Below are positions 1-7,208 of a DNA stretch of 39,866 nucleotides, piece by piece (positions within the stretch are counted from its first letter, which is position 1; each line of letters begins with the position of its first letter). Both the position numbers and the translations under genes were made by a program. The notes beneath the pieces are model-generated. The model searched no databases, was not told the DNA's origin, and was given only the letters and a program-made list of their open reading frames with translations. Source of the DNA: Actinomycetota bacterium (GTDB lineage: Bacteria; Actinomycetota; Acidimicrobiia; IMCC26256; JACPCJ01); NCBI GenBank assembly GCA_016179865.1, contig JACPCJ010000071.1, positions 1-39,866 of the forward strand. The letters are read 5' to 3'.

Positions 1-98
1 GCGAACTGGGCTGTGGTAATCCCAATTCTCCCTGGTCAGGAGGCATTTTCCGCGGATGCGCGGCTCAGCTCAGCGGCCGCTCGTCGGTGGATCCAGGC

Positions 99-761
99 TT
101 AGGGCCGCTCTTTCGGCTCCCCGCGGACCACCTGTTCCTCGGGTCGCAGGCCCTCGTCAGCTTCCGGGTCAGGGTCGACGAGGCGGACCCGAGGGTCCTC
201 GGCGAGCGAACGCAGCACGCCGGCCGGGGCCACAACGACCACTCCGAAGACGACCGGCTCGTCTGCCTCCAGGGCCTCGGCGATCCGCAGGTGGCGGTCG
301 CGATCACGCTCGTACTGGCGGACGAATTCCGGATCGCCGGCGGTGGGAATGATCTCATCGAGCGCGGCCGCCTCTTCTCGCGCCGCCGCGGCCGCCCGCT
401 CCCTCCAGTCCTCCACGTCGGCCACGCTCTCTGGCCCACCGCCCGGAGCCGCCACCAACCATCGGCGCACGTCGAGCCCGACCACATCGCCGGCGGTGGA
501 TTCGTCCAGATACCGGGTGAACGACACGACGGCGGCGTGGGTGCCGTCGAGGCCTTCGAGCTCCCGCTCAGCCTCGCGCAGGAAGTCGTCGACGTTGCGC
601 CCCGTCTCGCTCGACGTCGGACGCGTGGCGGAGTCGGGGTCGTCACCTCGCGTCGTGACGGCAACCAGCAGCCCGATGACGAACACCCCGAGGGCGATGA
701 GCAGGTTCCGGACGACGAGGAGCGACTCCCGCTCGGAGGCGGGCGTCCCCAGCTCACTCAC
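99..761 (-). CDS. Membrane-anchored protein of unknown function
   Basis: I do not recognise this 220-residue protein. Residues about 15-37 (LLVVRNLLIALGVFVIGLLV) form one hydrophobic segment, so it is probably a single-pass protein. The rest is acidic and charged. It has a helical stretch around residues 55-75 and a region rich in Ala, Arg and Glu in the middle that could form a coiled coil. The ATG overlaps the rluD stop codon by 4 bases (ATGA), so it is translationally coupled to rluD and is the last gene of the DUF167-traR-lspA-rluD run that I can see. No catalytic motif is visible. The reading frame is supported by the coupling and by codon use typical of high-GC genes. Function is not inferred. 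Confidence 0.7.
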   Translation of the reverse strand: MSELGTPASERESLLVVRNLLIALGVFVIGLLVAVTTRGDDPDSATRPTSSETGRNVDDFLREAERELEGLDGTHAAVVSFTRYLDESTAGDVVGLDVRRWLVAAPGGGPESVADVEDWRERAAAAAREEAAALDEIIPTAGDPEFVRQYERDRDRHLRIAEALEADEPVVFGVVVVAPAGVLRSLAEDPRVRLVDPDPEADEGLRPEEQVVRGEPKERP

Positions 762-1666
762 AGCAGCTCCGCACGAAGGCGGGCGAGCAGGTCCGACAAC
801 TCGTCGGGCAGGGCCTCGTCGACCACGATGCGCTCGCCGGTGACGGGATGGTCGAATGCCAGCCGGCGCGCATGGAGAAACGGGCGTTCGAGACCGAGGT
901 GGTCGCGCCCCCCGCCGTACACGGGGTCACCGACCACCGGATGGTCGATGGCCGCCAGGTGGACGCGGATCTGATGGGTCCTCCCCGTCTCAAGGGAGAC
1001 GTCGAGAAGCGTGGTGCGGGCGTGCTGTTCCACCACTTCATAACGGGTCCTGGCCTCACGCCCCGCCGGAGTCACCGCCATGCGGGTGGGCTGGCGGGCC
1101 GATCGTCCCACCGGGGCGTCGACCATGCCGCGAAGCTCGGGCACCTGTCCGCACACCAGGGCCAAGTACGCCCGCTCAACCCGTCGCGACGACAGCTCCT
1201 CGACCAGGCCCGCGTACGCGCCCGGCGTGAGCGCCACCGCGAGGAGACCGCTGGTGTCGCGGTCGAGCCGGTGCACAATCCCGGGGCGAGAACGCTCTCC
1301 CACCTCCGCGACGTGCGGCCACCGGTGGAGGACGCCGTGAACCAAGGTCCCGTGCTCGTTGCCAGCCCCGGGGTGCACCACCAAGCCGGCCGGCTTCGAC
1401 ACCACGGCCAGGAATTCGTCTTCGTACCGCACCTCGACGGGTACGGGCTCGGGCCCGGGCGGTTCAGGTGGTTCGGGCGCCCCGGTGACGGCGACGATCT
1501 CGCCCTCCCGAAGGCGCCGGCTCTTGACCGCGGCCTCGCCGTCGACCAGGACCGCGCCCCGGGCGCAGAGTGCGGCCACGTCGGCGCGCGAGTAGCCCGT
1601 GAGCAGAGCCACGGCTCGGTCGACCCGTTCCCCGGCCAGCGTCTGAGGCACGGGGAACTCGGTCAC
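758..1666 (-). CDS. rluD: RluD-type 23S rRNA pseudouridine synthase
   Basis: This is a 302-residue RluA/RluD family pseudouridine synthase, which isomerises uridines in 23S rRNA (helix 69 in the E. coli RluD case). Residues about 12-60 form an S4 RNA-binding domain. The catalytic domain follows, with the signature HRLDRDTSG at residues 132-140; the first aspartate (Asp135) is the expected nucleophile. The frame stays open a further 93 codons upstream, but that stretch is antisense-like Arg/Pro/His-rich translation lying on lspA. I therefore chose the GTG at 1666, which overlaps the lspA stop (GTGA). The lspA-rluD pair is standard in actinobacteria. The exact target uridines cannot be read from sequence, so another RluA-family specificity is possible. 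Confidence 0.93.
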   Translation of the reverse strand: MTEFPVPQTLAGERVDRAVALLTGYSRADVAALCARGAVLVDGEAAVKSRRLREGEIVAVTGAPEPPEPPGPEPVPVEVRYEDEFLAVVSKPAGLVVHPGAGNEHGTLVHGVLHRWPHVAEVGERSRPGIVHRLDRDTSGLLAVALTPGAYAGLVEELSSRRVERAYLALVCGQVPELRGMVDAPVGRSARQPTRMAVTPAGREARTRYEVVEQHARTTLLDVSLETGRTHQIRVHLAAIDHPVVGDPVYGGGRDHLGLERPFLHARRLAFDHPVTGERIVVDEALPDELSDLLARLRAELL

Positions 1667-2136
1667 GTCTGGCGGCGGAGCCCGCGGAGGATCAAGAGCA
1701 CGGCCCCGACGGTAATGGCGGAATCGGCCACGTTGAAGGTGGGCCAGGGCCCGACGTCGACGAAGTCGATGACCGCGCCGGAGAGGAAGCCCGGGGCGCG
1801 AAAGATGCGGTCGGACAGATTCCCGAGGGCGCCGCCGAGGACGACGGCGAGGGCGATGGCGGTCGCGCGATCTGCTTCCTGCCGGCCCATCCGCCACAGC
1901 ACAACGATGAGGACGATGGCGAGGATCCCGAGGATGGGCGTCCACCCCGTGAAGAGGCTGAAGGCACTCCCACTATTGCGCACGAGCCGGAGCCGCACTG
2001 CGTCGCCAACCAGGTTGGCGGGCTCGTCGGCGAGCGCGGCGACGGCCCACGACTTTGTGGCCTGGTCCAGGGCGACGATGGCCCCGGCCAGGGCCAGCCG
2101 GCGGGTTACCGGCGACGCTCCTGGCGGGACTTGCAC
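1663..2136 (-). CDS. lspA: Lipoprotein signal peptidase (signal peptidase II)
   Basis: LspA is an integral membrane aspartyl protease that cleaves the signal peptide from diacylglyceryl-modified prolipoproteins. With the GTG at 2136 the protein has 157 residues and four hydrophobic segments. The family motifs are present: RNSGSAFS, GGALGNLSDR and FNVADSA, which place the catalytic aspartates at residues 109 and 138. The start is uncertain. The longer open frame begins at an ATG at 2199 but would lie entirely over the zinc finger of the upstream traR-like gene. The GTG at 2136 leaves a 31-base overlap. A good AGGAG lies 8 bases before a GTA codon at 2109, exactly where family members would start, but GTA is not a normal start codon. 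The gene is coupled to rluD downstream. Confidence 0.92.
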   Translation of the reverse strand: MQVPPGASPVTRRLALAGAIVALDQATKSWAVAALADEPANLVGDAVRLRLVRNSGSAFSLFTGWTPILGILAIVLIVVLWRMGRQEADRATAIALAVVLGGALGNLSDRIFRAPGFLSGAVIDFVDVGPWPTFNVADSAITVGAVLLILRGLRRQT

Positions 2137-2750
2137 TCGATGCAGAGTGAAGCCTGGGGGACGGCCTCCAGCCGGGCGATCGGGATCTTGCTCCCACACC
2201 GCTCGCAGTAGCCGTACGTGCCCGCCTTGATTCGGCCCAGGGCGGCTTCGATTTCTTCGACGGACTGGCGGGCCGACGCGGAGAGGGCAAGATCGCGCTC
2301 ACGTTCGACGTTGATGGTGTCGCCCTCGCCCGACTCCTCGTCGAACTGCGTGTCGCCGGGTTCGCGATCGGCCATGAGCGCCTCGGCCTCGGCGGCGAGG
2401 TCCTCGGCCTGGCGCCGGTAGGTGGCGCGCTCTTCTTCGAGGCGCGCCTTCAACTTCTCGAGCGTCCGCCCGGCGACGGCGGGGGCTCGCTTCGTCTTCA
2501 CGGCTGCTGCTGGCTTCACGGTGCTCCTGGTGACGCTGGCTTTGGTTGCGGTTTTGGTGGGCGTCTTGCTCTCCGCCTTGGCGGCGACCTTGCTCGTCGC
2601 CTTCGGGCTCGCCGTGAGCTTGGCGGCGACCTTTCCTGTGGCCTTTGCTGTGGCCTTTGCTGTGGCCTTTGCCGTGGCCTTGCGGTCGCCGCTGCCCGGC
2701 GCGCGAGCCTTGGCAGCCACCTTCGAGTCGGGTTTCGCTCGGCTGGCCAT
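2106..2750 (-). CDS. DksA/TraR-family zinc-finger protein with Lys/Ala-rich tail
   Basis: This 214-residue protein ends in a DksA/TraR C4 zinc finger: Cys182, Cys185, Cys203 and Cys206, in the family frame GTYGYCERCG and CIECKSRQERR. Residues about 95-175 form the coiled-coil region that in DksA enters the RNA polymerase secondary channel. Residues 1-90 are unusual, made almost only of Lys, Ala, Thr, Ser, Pro and Arg, with a KATA repeat at residues 24-37, resembling histone H1-like or HupB-like tails. Actinobacterial relatives next to lspA are usually described as TraR/DksA-type. The ATG at 2750 is preceded by GAGGGGG about 10 bases away; the open frame upstream of it only mirrors other genes. 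A transcription-related role, possibly with DNA or RNA binding by the tail, is inference. Confidence 0.88.
   Translation of the reverse strand: MASRAKPDSKVAAKARAPGSGDRKATAKATAKATAKATGKVAAKLTASPKATSKVAAKAESKTPTKTATKASVTRSTVKPAAAVKTKRAPAVAGRTLEKLKARLEEERATYRRQAEDLAAEAEALMADREPGDTQFDEESGEGDTINVERERDLALSASARQSVEEIEAALGRIKAGTYGYCERCGSKIPIARLEAVPQASLCIECKSRQERRR
2638..2682. repeat. 12-bp tandem repeat coding for KATA
   Basis: There are three consecutive copies of the plus-strand unit GTGGCCTTTGCT at 2638-2673 (the last ends in C), followed by a decayed partial copy. On the minus strand the units encode Lys-Ala-Thr-Ala repeats in the tail of the DksA/TraR-family protein. The array is in frame, so copy-number change would lengthen or shorten the tail without breaking the gene. 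Confidence 0.85.
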
Positions 2751-2838
2751 CTTGCTTTGCCCCCTCGGCCGTTCCGGCCTCGCTCGCTTGTCGCCGGGCA
2801 AACGGGTGGGTGATGGTAGCAAGGCCGCGCCCCCGCAG

Positions 2839-3168
2839 CTACGTAGGACGCGGGCGGTTCTCCGGTGCCACCAGCAAGTGCAGGCGGCGCTCGAAGTCTT
2901 CGACGTCCACTTTCGACAACTTGAACCGTTTCGACCGCGACGTCTCGCCACTCGTGAGTTCAACTTGCTTGTCCTTGAGGTCGAAGGTCTCGGCCAGGAG
3001 CGAGCGAGCGGCATCGTTGGCCCGACCCCCCACCGGGGGGGCCGCCACCCGCACCTTGAGGGCATCGCCGTGCCGCCCGACGACGGCACTCCGCCCCGCG
3101 CCGGGCGCGACGTGCACGTGCAGGGTCACCACGTCGCCGTTCAATTCGTACAGAGGAGAGAGGTCCAT
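2839..3168 (-). CDS. DUF167 (YggU family) protein
   Basis: This 109-residue protein belongs to the DUF167/YggU family, small alpha/beta proteins of unknown function found across life. The family pattern is clear: PGAGRSAVVGRHGDALKVRV, then APPVGGRANDAA and a C-terminal segment around TSGETSRSKRFKL. The ATG at 3168 has GGAG five bases upstream. It is divergent from ileS, with only 43 bases between the two start codons, and it is first in the minus-strand run leading to the traR-like gene, lspA and rluD. In many actinobacteria a DUF167 gene sits near yggT and divIVA, which fits here. Confidence 0.9.
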   Translation of the reverse strand: MDLSPLYELNGDVVTLHVHVAPGAGRSAVVGRHGDALKVRVAAPPVGGRANDAARSLLAETFDLKDKQVELTSGETSRSKRFKLSKVDVEDFERRLHLLVAPENRPRPT

Positions 3169-3198
3169 GAGGGCTCCGGGGCCGATTCAGGCCCCGGG

Positions 3199-3205
3199 TA
3201 GTGTA
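3199..3205. promoter_or_regulatory. Overlapping divergent -10 elements for ileS and DUF167 gene
   Basis: TAGTGT (3199-3204) on the plus strand fits the actinobacterial -10 pattern TANNNT. Its end lies 7 bases before the ileS GTG, which would put the transcription start at or next to the start codon. The same bases read on the minus strand give TACACT (3205-3200), a -10 for the DUF167 gene. No good -35 hexamer is visible for either direction. Assignment is by pattern only. Confidence 0.45.
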
Positions 3206-3211
3206 CGAGCC

Positions 3212-6200
3212 GTGCACCCCGTCGAAGGCGACCTGGATCTTCCCGCGCTTGAAGAGCGGGTTCTGGCCGCCTGGAGGGAGCACGACGTCTTCCACCAGAG
3301 CCTCGAGCGCCGGCGCGGCGCACCCGAGTGGGTGTTCTACGAGGGGCCGCCCACCGCCAACGGGCGTCCCGGCATCCACCACGTGTGGGCGCGGTGCTTC
3401 AAGGACCTGTACCCCCGCTTCCAGACCATGCGCGGGCACTACGTGGCCCGCAAGGCGGGCTGGGATTGCCACGGACTTCCGGTCGAGGTGGAGATCGAGA
3501 AGGAACTGGGGCTCGCCTCCAAGCCCGAGATCGAGGAATTCGGGATTGAGGAGTTCAACCGGCGCTGCCGGGAGTCGGTGCAGCGCTACGTCGAGGACTG
3601 GGGCGCCCTCACCACGCGCATCGGCATGTGGCTCGACACCGCCGACGCCTACTGGACGCTGACCAACGAGTTCATCGAGAGCGTCTGGTGGCAGCTCAAG
3701 CAGATTTGGGACCAGGGCCTGCTGTACGAAGACTTCAAGGTGGTGCCCTACTGCGCCCGCTGCGGCACCGCCCTGTCGAGCCACGAGGTGGGCCAGCCCG
3801 GCGCCTACCGCGACGTCACCGAGCCGTCGGTCTACGTGCGCTTCCCCCTCCAGGGTGACGACCTCGACCTGTTGGTCTGGACCACCACGCCCTGGACCCT
3901 CGTCTCCAACGTGGCCGCCGCCGTCAGCTCGAGCATCCGCTACGTGCGAGTGCGGCGACCGGGGCGCGACGTGGTGATGGCCGCCGACCGGGTGGCGGCC
4001 GTGTACGGCGAGACCGCCGAGATCGTCGGCGATGTCGCGGCCGCCGACTTGGTTGGGCGCACCTACGAACGGCCCTTCACCTTCGTCCCCCTCCCCGGCC
4101 CCGACCCAGAAGGCGTCCGGGTGGTCGAAGCTGCATTCGTCACCGTGGAGGACGGCTCCGGCGTCGTGCACCTTGCCCCTGCCTTCGGCGAGGTCGACCG
4201 GGAGGTGGCCGATCGCGAGGGGCTGCCCACGATCAACCCCGTCGACCTCGACGGCGCCTTCACCGACGCCGCACCGCCGTACGCCGGTCGATTCGTCAAG
4301 GACGCCGACGCCCTGATCAGGACCGACCTCGAGACGACCGGGAAGCTCGAGAAGGTCGAGGAGTACACCCACTCCTACCCCCACTGCTGGCGCTGCGACC
4401 GGCCCCTCATCTACTACGCCAAGCCCTCGTGGTTCATCCGAACCACCGAGAAGCGCGACGACCTCATGACCCAGAACGAGGCCATCGGGTGGCACCCTGC
4501 CCACATCAAGCACGGCCGCTTTGGCAACTGGCTCGAGAACAATGTCGACTGGGCTCTCTCGCGCGACCGCTATTGGGGCACGCCGCTCCCCGTCTGGCGC
4601 TGCTCCGAGCGACACGACACCTGCGTCGGCTCGGTCGAGGAGCTGACCAACCTCACGGGCAGCGACCAGAGCGGGCTCGACCTCCACCGGCCCTACGTCG
4701 ACGCCGTGACCTTCCCGTGCCCCACGTGCAACAAGCCCACCCGGCGCCTCGAACCCGTCCTCGACGCCTGGTTCGACTCCGGCGCCATGCCGGCGGCGCA
4801 GTTCCACCATCCGTTCGCCAGCGGCGGAGAGGACGGAGAGGACGGAGAGGACGGAGAGTTCGAGCGTCGGTTCCCGGCCGACTTCATCTGCGAGGCCATC
4901 GACCAGACCCGCGGGTGGTTCTACTCCCTGCTCGCCGTCAACACACTCGTGTTCGGATCGACCCCATACCGGAACGTCGTCTGCCTGGCCCACGTCGTCG
5001 ACAAGGACGGCCAGAAGATGTCGAAGTCGAAGGGCAACGTCATCGACCCGTGGGAGGTCCTGGCGTCGAAGGGTGCCGACGCACTGCGCTGGTACTTCTT
5101 CTCCTCGGGCTCACCGTGGATCAACCGACGCGTCTACGAGGAGGGCATCGACGAGGCCGTTCGCAAGTTCCTGCTCACGCTCTGGAACACGTACAAGTTC
5201 TTCGTCACCTACGCCATGCTCGACGACTGGGAGCCGGGGCCGGCCCTCGGGGATCACGTCCTCGATCGGTGGGTCGTGTCTCGCCTTCAGGACACGATCA
5301 CCGAGGTGACCGAGGCGCTGGACGACTTCGACGCCCTGCGAGGAGCGCAGGCCCTCGAGCGCTTCGTGGACGACGTTTCGAACTGGTACGTCCGCCTCTC
5401 CCGCCCACGCTTCTGGCAGGCGAGCGACCCCCGGGCCCACGCCACCCTGCACACGGCGCTCGTGACCGTGGCCAAACTCTTGGCCCCGTTCTGCCCGTTC
5501 ATCGCCGACGAGATCTTCGGAAACCTGGGCGGAGTTGAGTCAGTGCATCTCGAGGACTGGCCGACCGCCGACCCGGCGGCGGCCGACGCCGGACTCGAAG
5601 CCGAGATGGCCCTCGCCCGTCAACTGGTGCAGCTCGGCCGAGCCGCCCGCACCGACGCCAAGGTTCGGGTGCGCCAGCCCCTGCCTCGCGCCTTGCTCCT
5701 GGCGCCGGGCCACGAGCTCGGGCCTTCGGTCCTCGACCTCGTGGCCGCCGAACTCAATGTCAAAGCCGTGGAGGTGGTCGGTTCGCTGGCCGGACTGATC
5801 CGGTACACGGTGGTTCCGAACTTCCGCGAGCTCGGCCCCCGCCTCGGCCCGAAGATGCCGCTCCTGAAGCGGGTACTCGAGCAGGTCGACGGCGTCGACG
5901 TGCGCCGAGCCCTCGACGAGGAGGGCGGGTACCGCGTGGAGGTCGACGGCGAGTCGGTGAGCCTCGGCCCTGGCGACGTCGAGATTCGCGCCGCTGAGCA
6001 CGAGGAATTTGCCCTGGCCCAGGAAGGACCGCTCGCCGTCGCCCTCGACCTCGCCGTGGACGACGACCTCCGCCTCGAAGGCCTGGCTCGGGAGGTGGCT
6101 CGGGCGCTGAACGACCATCGCAAGGCGGTGGGCCTTCAGATCGCGGATCGAGTGGCGGTCGAGTTCGCCGCCGAGGGTGAGCTGGCCCGAGCCCTTGAGC

Positions 6201-6334
6201 GCCACGGGGACTGGATCGCGGGCGAAGTGCTGGCCGTCAGTTGGGGCACCGGCGCGGGCGAACCGGCCGTGCAACTCGACATCGACGGATCACCCCTGCG
6301 CGTGAACCTCGCGAAGGCGGCCGGCCCGGCCTAA
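3212..6334 (+). CDS. ileS: Isoleucyl-tRNA synthetase, IleRS2 type with GXHH motif
   Basis: IleRS charges tRNA-Ile with isoleucine and edits misactivated valine. From GTG at 3212 the protein has 1040 residues, the size of the eukaryote-like IleRS2 class. Features in order: the N-terminal class I signature region PPTANGRPGIHHV, the typical GWDCHGLPVE, a CP1 editing domain with the expected WTTTPWTL, the Leu/Ile/Val zinc-type CxxC regions, DQTRGWFYSLLA, and KMSKS at residues 602-606, then the anticodon-binding domain. The usual HXGH signature is replaced by Gly54-Ile55-His56-His57, the swapped GXHH form. The long open frame upstream of 3212 has no synthetase content and covers the divergent gene. 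No Shine-Dalgarno precedes the GTG, consistent with a leaderless mRNA. A 9-bp repeat adds a Gly-Glu-Asp insert. Confidence 0.97.
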   Translation: MHPVEGDLDLPALEERVLAAWREHDVFHQSLERRRGAPEWVFYEGPPTANGRPGIHHVWARCFKDLYPRFQTMRGHYVARKAGWDCHGLPVEVEIEKELGLASKPEIEEFGIEEFNRRCRESVQRYVEDWGALTTRIGMWLDTADAYWTLTNEFIESVWWQLKQIWDQGLLYEDFKVVPYCARCGTALSSHEVGQPGAYRDVTEPSVYVRFPLQGDDLDLLVWTTTPWTLVSNVAAAVSSSIRYVRVRRPGRDVVMAADRVAAVYGETAEIVGDVAAADLVGRTYERPFTFVPLPGPDPEGVRVVEAAFVTVEDGSGVVHLAPAFGEVDREVADREGLPTINPVDLDGAFTDAAPPYAGRFVKDADALIRTDLETTGKLEKVEEYTHSYPHCWRCDRPLIYYAKPSWFIRTTEKRDDLMTQNEAIGWHPAHIKHGRFGNWLENNVDWALSRDRYWGTPLPVWRCSERHDTCVGSVEELTNLTGSDQSGLDLHRPYVDAVTFPCPTCNKPTRRLEPVLDAWFDSGAMPAAQFHHPFASGGEDGEDGEDGEFERRFPADFICEAIDQTRGWFYSLLAVNTLVFGSTPYRNVVCLAHVVDKDGQKMSKSKGNVIDPWEVLASKGADALRWYFFSSGSPWINRRVYEEGIDEAVRKFLLTLWNTYKFFVTYAMLDDWEPGPALGDHVLDRWVVSRLQDTITEVTEALDDFDALRGAQALERFVDDVSNWYVRLSRPRFWQASDPRAHATLHTALVTVAKLLAPFCPFIADEIFGNLGGVESVHLEDWPTADPAAADAGLEAEMALARQLVQLGRAARTDAKVRVRQPLPRALLLAPGHELGPSVLDLVAAELNVKAVEVVGSLAGLIRYTVVPNFRELGPRLGPKMPLLKRVLEQVDGVDVRRALDEEGGYRVEVDGESVSLGPGDVEIRAAEHEEFALAQEGPLAVALDLAVDDDLRLEGLAREVARALNDHRKAVGLQIADRVAVEFAAEGELARALERHGDWIAGEVLAVSWGTGAGEPAVQLDIDGSPLRVNLAKAAGPA
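4826..4858 (+). repeat. 9-bp tandem repeat inside ileS
   Basis: Three full copies of GGAGAGGAC (4826-4852) and six bases of a fourth encode EDGEDGEDGE. The repeat sits between the segment ending HHPFASGG and the conserved FPADFICEAIDQTRGW region, so it lengthens a surface loop of the catalytic core without touching known catalytic motifs. Confidence 0.85.
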
Positions 6335-6340
6335 CGGGCC
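6323..6340 (+). terminator. Possible weak stem-loop at the ileS 3' end
   Basis: GGCCCG (6323-6328) and CGGGCC (6335-6340) form a 6-bp stem with a 6-base loop spanning the ileS stop codon. There is no T-tract. It lies in the 18-base gap between convergent genes and could act weakly in either direction. In GC-rich DNA such a short stem can arise by chance. Confidence 0.25.
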
Positions 6341-6352
6341 AGGAGCCTGCTT

Positions 6353-7135
6353 CTAGCGAGAGGAAAGTTCGGCCTCGATCTTGTCGAGGACACCCTTCCG
6401 ACTCTTCTTCCGCTTCTCGTAGGTGCGGACCTGCTTCAGCTCGTCGGATCCGAGCTTCTTCAGGGCCTTGGCCACGTCGGTCACCGACAGGGCGTCGTAG
6501 CCGGCAATCGGGAAGCTCTTGGCCGCCGCGGGCTTGGCCGCCGCGGGCTTCTTTGCCGCGGGCTTCTTGACGGGAGCGGGCGGAGCCTCGCCGAGCAGGT
6601 CGTCGATCTTGTTGAGGATGCTGGCACGGGCACGCCCCGACGCCTCGCGCTCGCGCACCACGTCAAGCTCGTCGTCGTCGAGCTCGGGGAGGAGCGGCAC
6701 GATCTCGCCGACCTTCAGGTCGTCGTAGTCGGCGATCGGGAACTCGCCCTCTGCTTCCTCCTCCTCACTCTCACCCTCACCCAACAGCTCGTCGATGCGG
6801 CCGAGGATGGTGGCTCGCGCCTTTCCGCCCTCCTCATGGGCGCGCACCGACTCGAGTTCGTCGTCGTCGAGCTCGGGGAGGAGGGGGACGATCTCGCCGA
6901 CCTTCAGGTCGTCGTAGTCGGCGATCGGGAATTCGCCCGCGGCGGCGGGGGGCGGCGGGGCGGCGAGCGGCTCGGCCTTCGGCCGGTCGCGCATCACCGT
7001 CAGGATGAGGAACACGCCGGCCAGGAAGCTCGAAGCGATGGAGACGATGACCAGCGGGAGCCCGGAACTCAGGAGACCAATGACGAGCGTGACCGCCGCC
7101 ACGATCACCAGCACGAGGCTTACGTAGAAGAACAC
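6353..7135 (-). CDS. Two-helix membrane protein with three repeats of an acidic helical domain
   Basis: The protein has 260 residues. Residues 4-22 and 27-47 are two hydrophobic segments with a short turn. The soluble part contains three copies of one domain of about 50 residues: 69-118, 132-181 and 208-257. Each begins FPIxxYD and continues with a Leu-rich segment, an acidic DDDEL-like turn and a C-terminal ARxxIxxxIDxLL helix. The linker at 183-206 is Lys/Ala/Pro-rich. Copies one and two are nearly identical in DNA, spaced 189 bases apart, so the duplication is recent; copy three is diverged and basic. Comparable domains of unknown function occur in actinobacterial membrane proteins; I cannot name the family securely. 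The GTG at 7135 is preceded by AAGGAG ten bases upstream. It lies beside divIVA, which hints at an envelope role, but this is only context. Confidence 0.85.
   Translation of the reverse strand: MFFYVSLVLVIVAAVTLVIGLLSSGLPLVIVSIASSFLAGVFLILTVMRDRPKAEPLAAPPPPAAAGEFPIADYDDLKVGEIVPLLPELDDDELESVRAHEEGGKARATILGRIDELLGEGESEEEEAEGEFPIADYDDLKVGEIVPLLPELDDDELDVVREREASGRARASILNKIDDLLGEAPPAPVKKPAAKKPAAAKPAAAKSFPIAGYDALSVTDVAKALKKLGSDELKQVRTYEKRKKSRKGVLDKIEAELSSR
6668..6936 (-). repeat. Recent 189-bp in-frame duplication
   Basis: About 80 bases around 6668-6747 recur almost unchanged around 6857-6936, offset by exactly 189 bases (63 codons). Most of the first two domain copies of the membrane protein are therefore the product of a tandem duplication that has not yet drifted far. 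The third protein domain copy is much less similar in DNA. Confidence 0.8.
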
Positions 7136-7208
7136 GGTGCACGCGCTCCTTCTTCTTCGAGTGTCACTTCGACAACTGGCCGCACGACGCGGAGCATCCT
7201 AGCCAGAG

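Noticed and set aside
1-98. The left edge as part of a gene
   Set aside because: I find no frame continuing from the edge with protein-like composition. The 98 bases follow the stop of the minus-strand gene and show no convincing terminator or RNA.
2960-4993. A 677-codon open frame antisense to ileS
   Set aside because: Val/Gly/Asp-rich translation with no domain, directly opposite conserved IleRS motifs.
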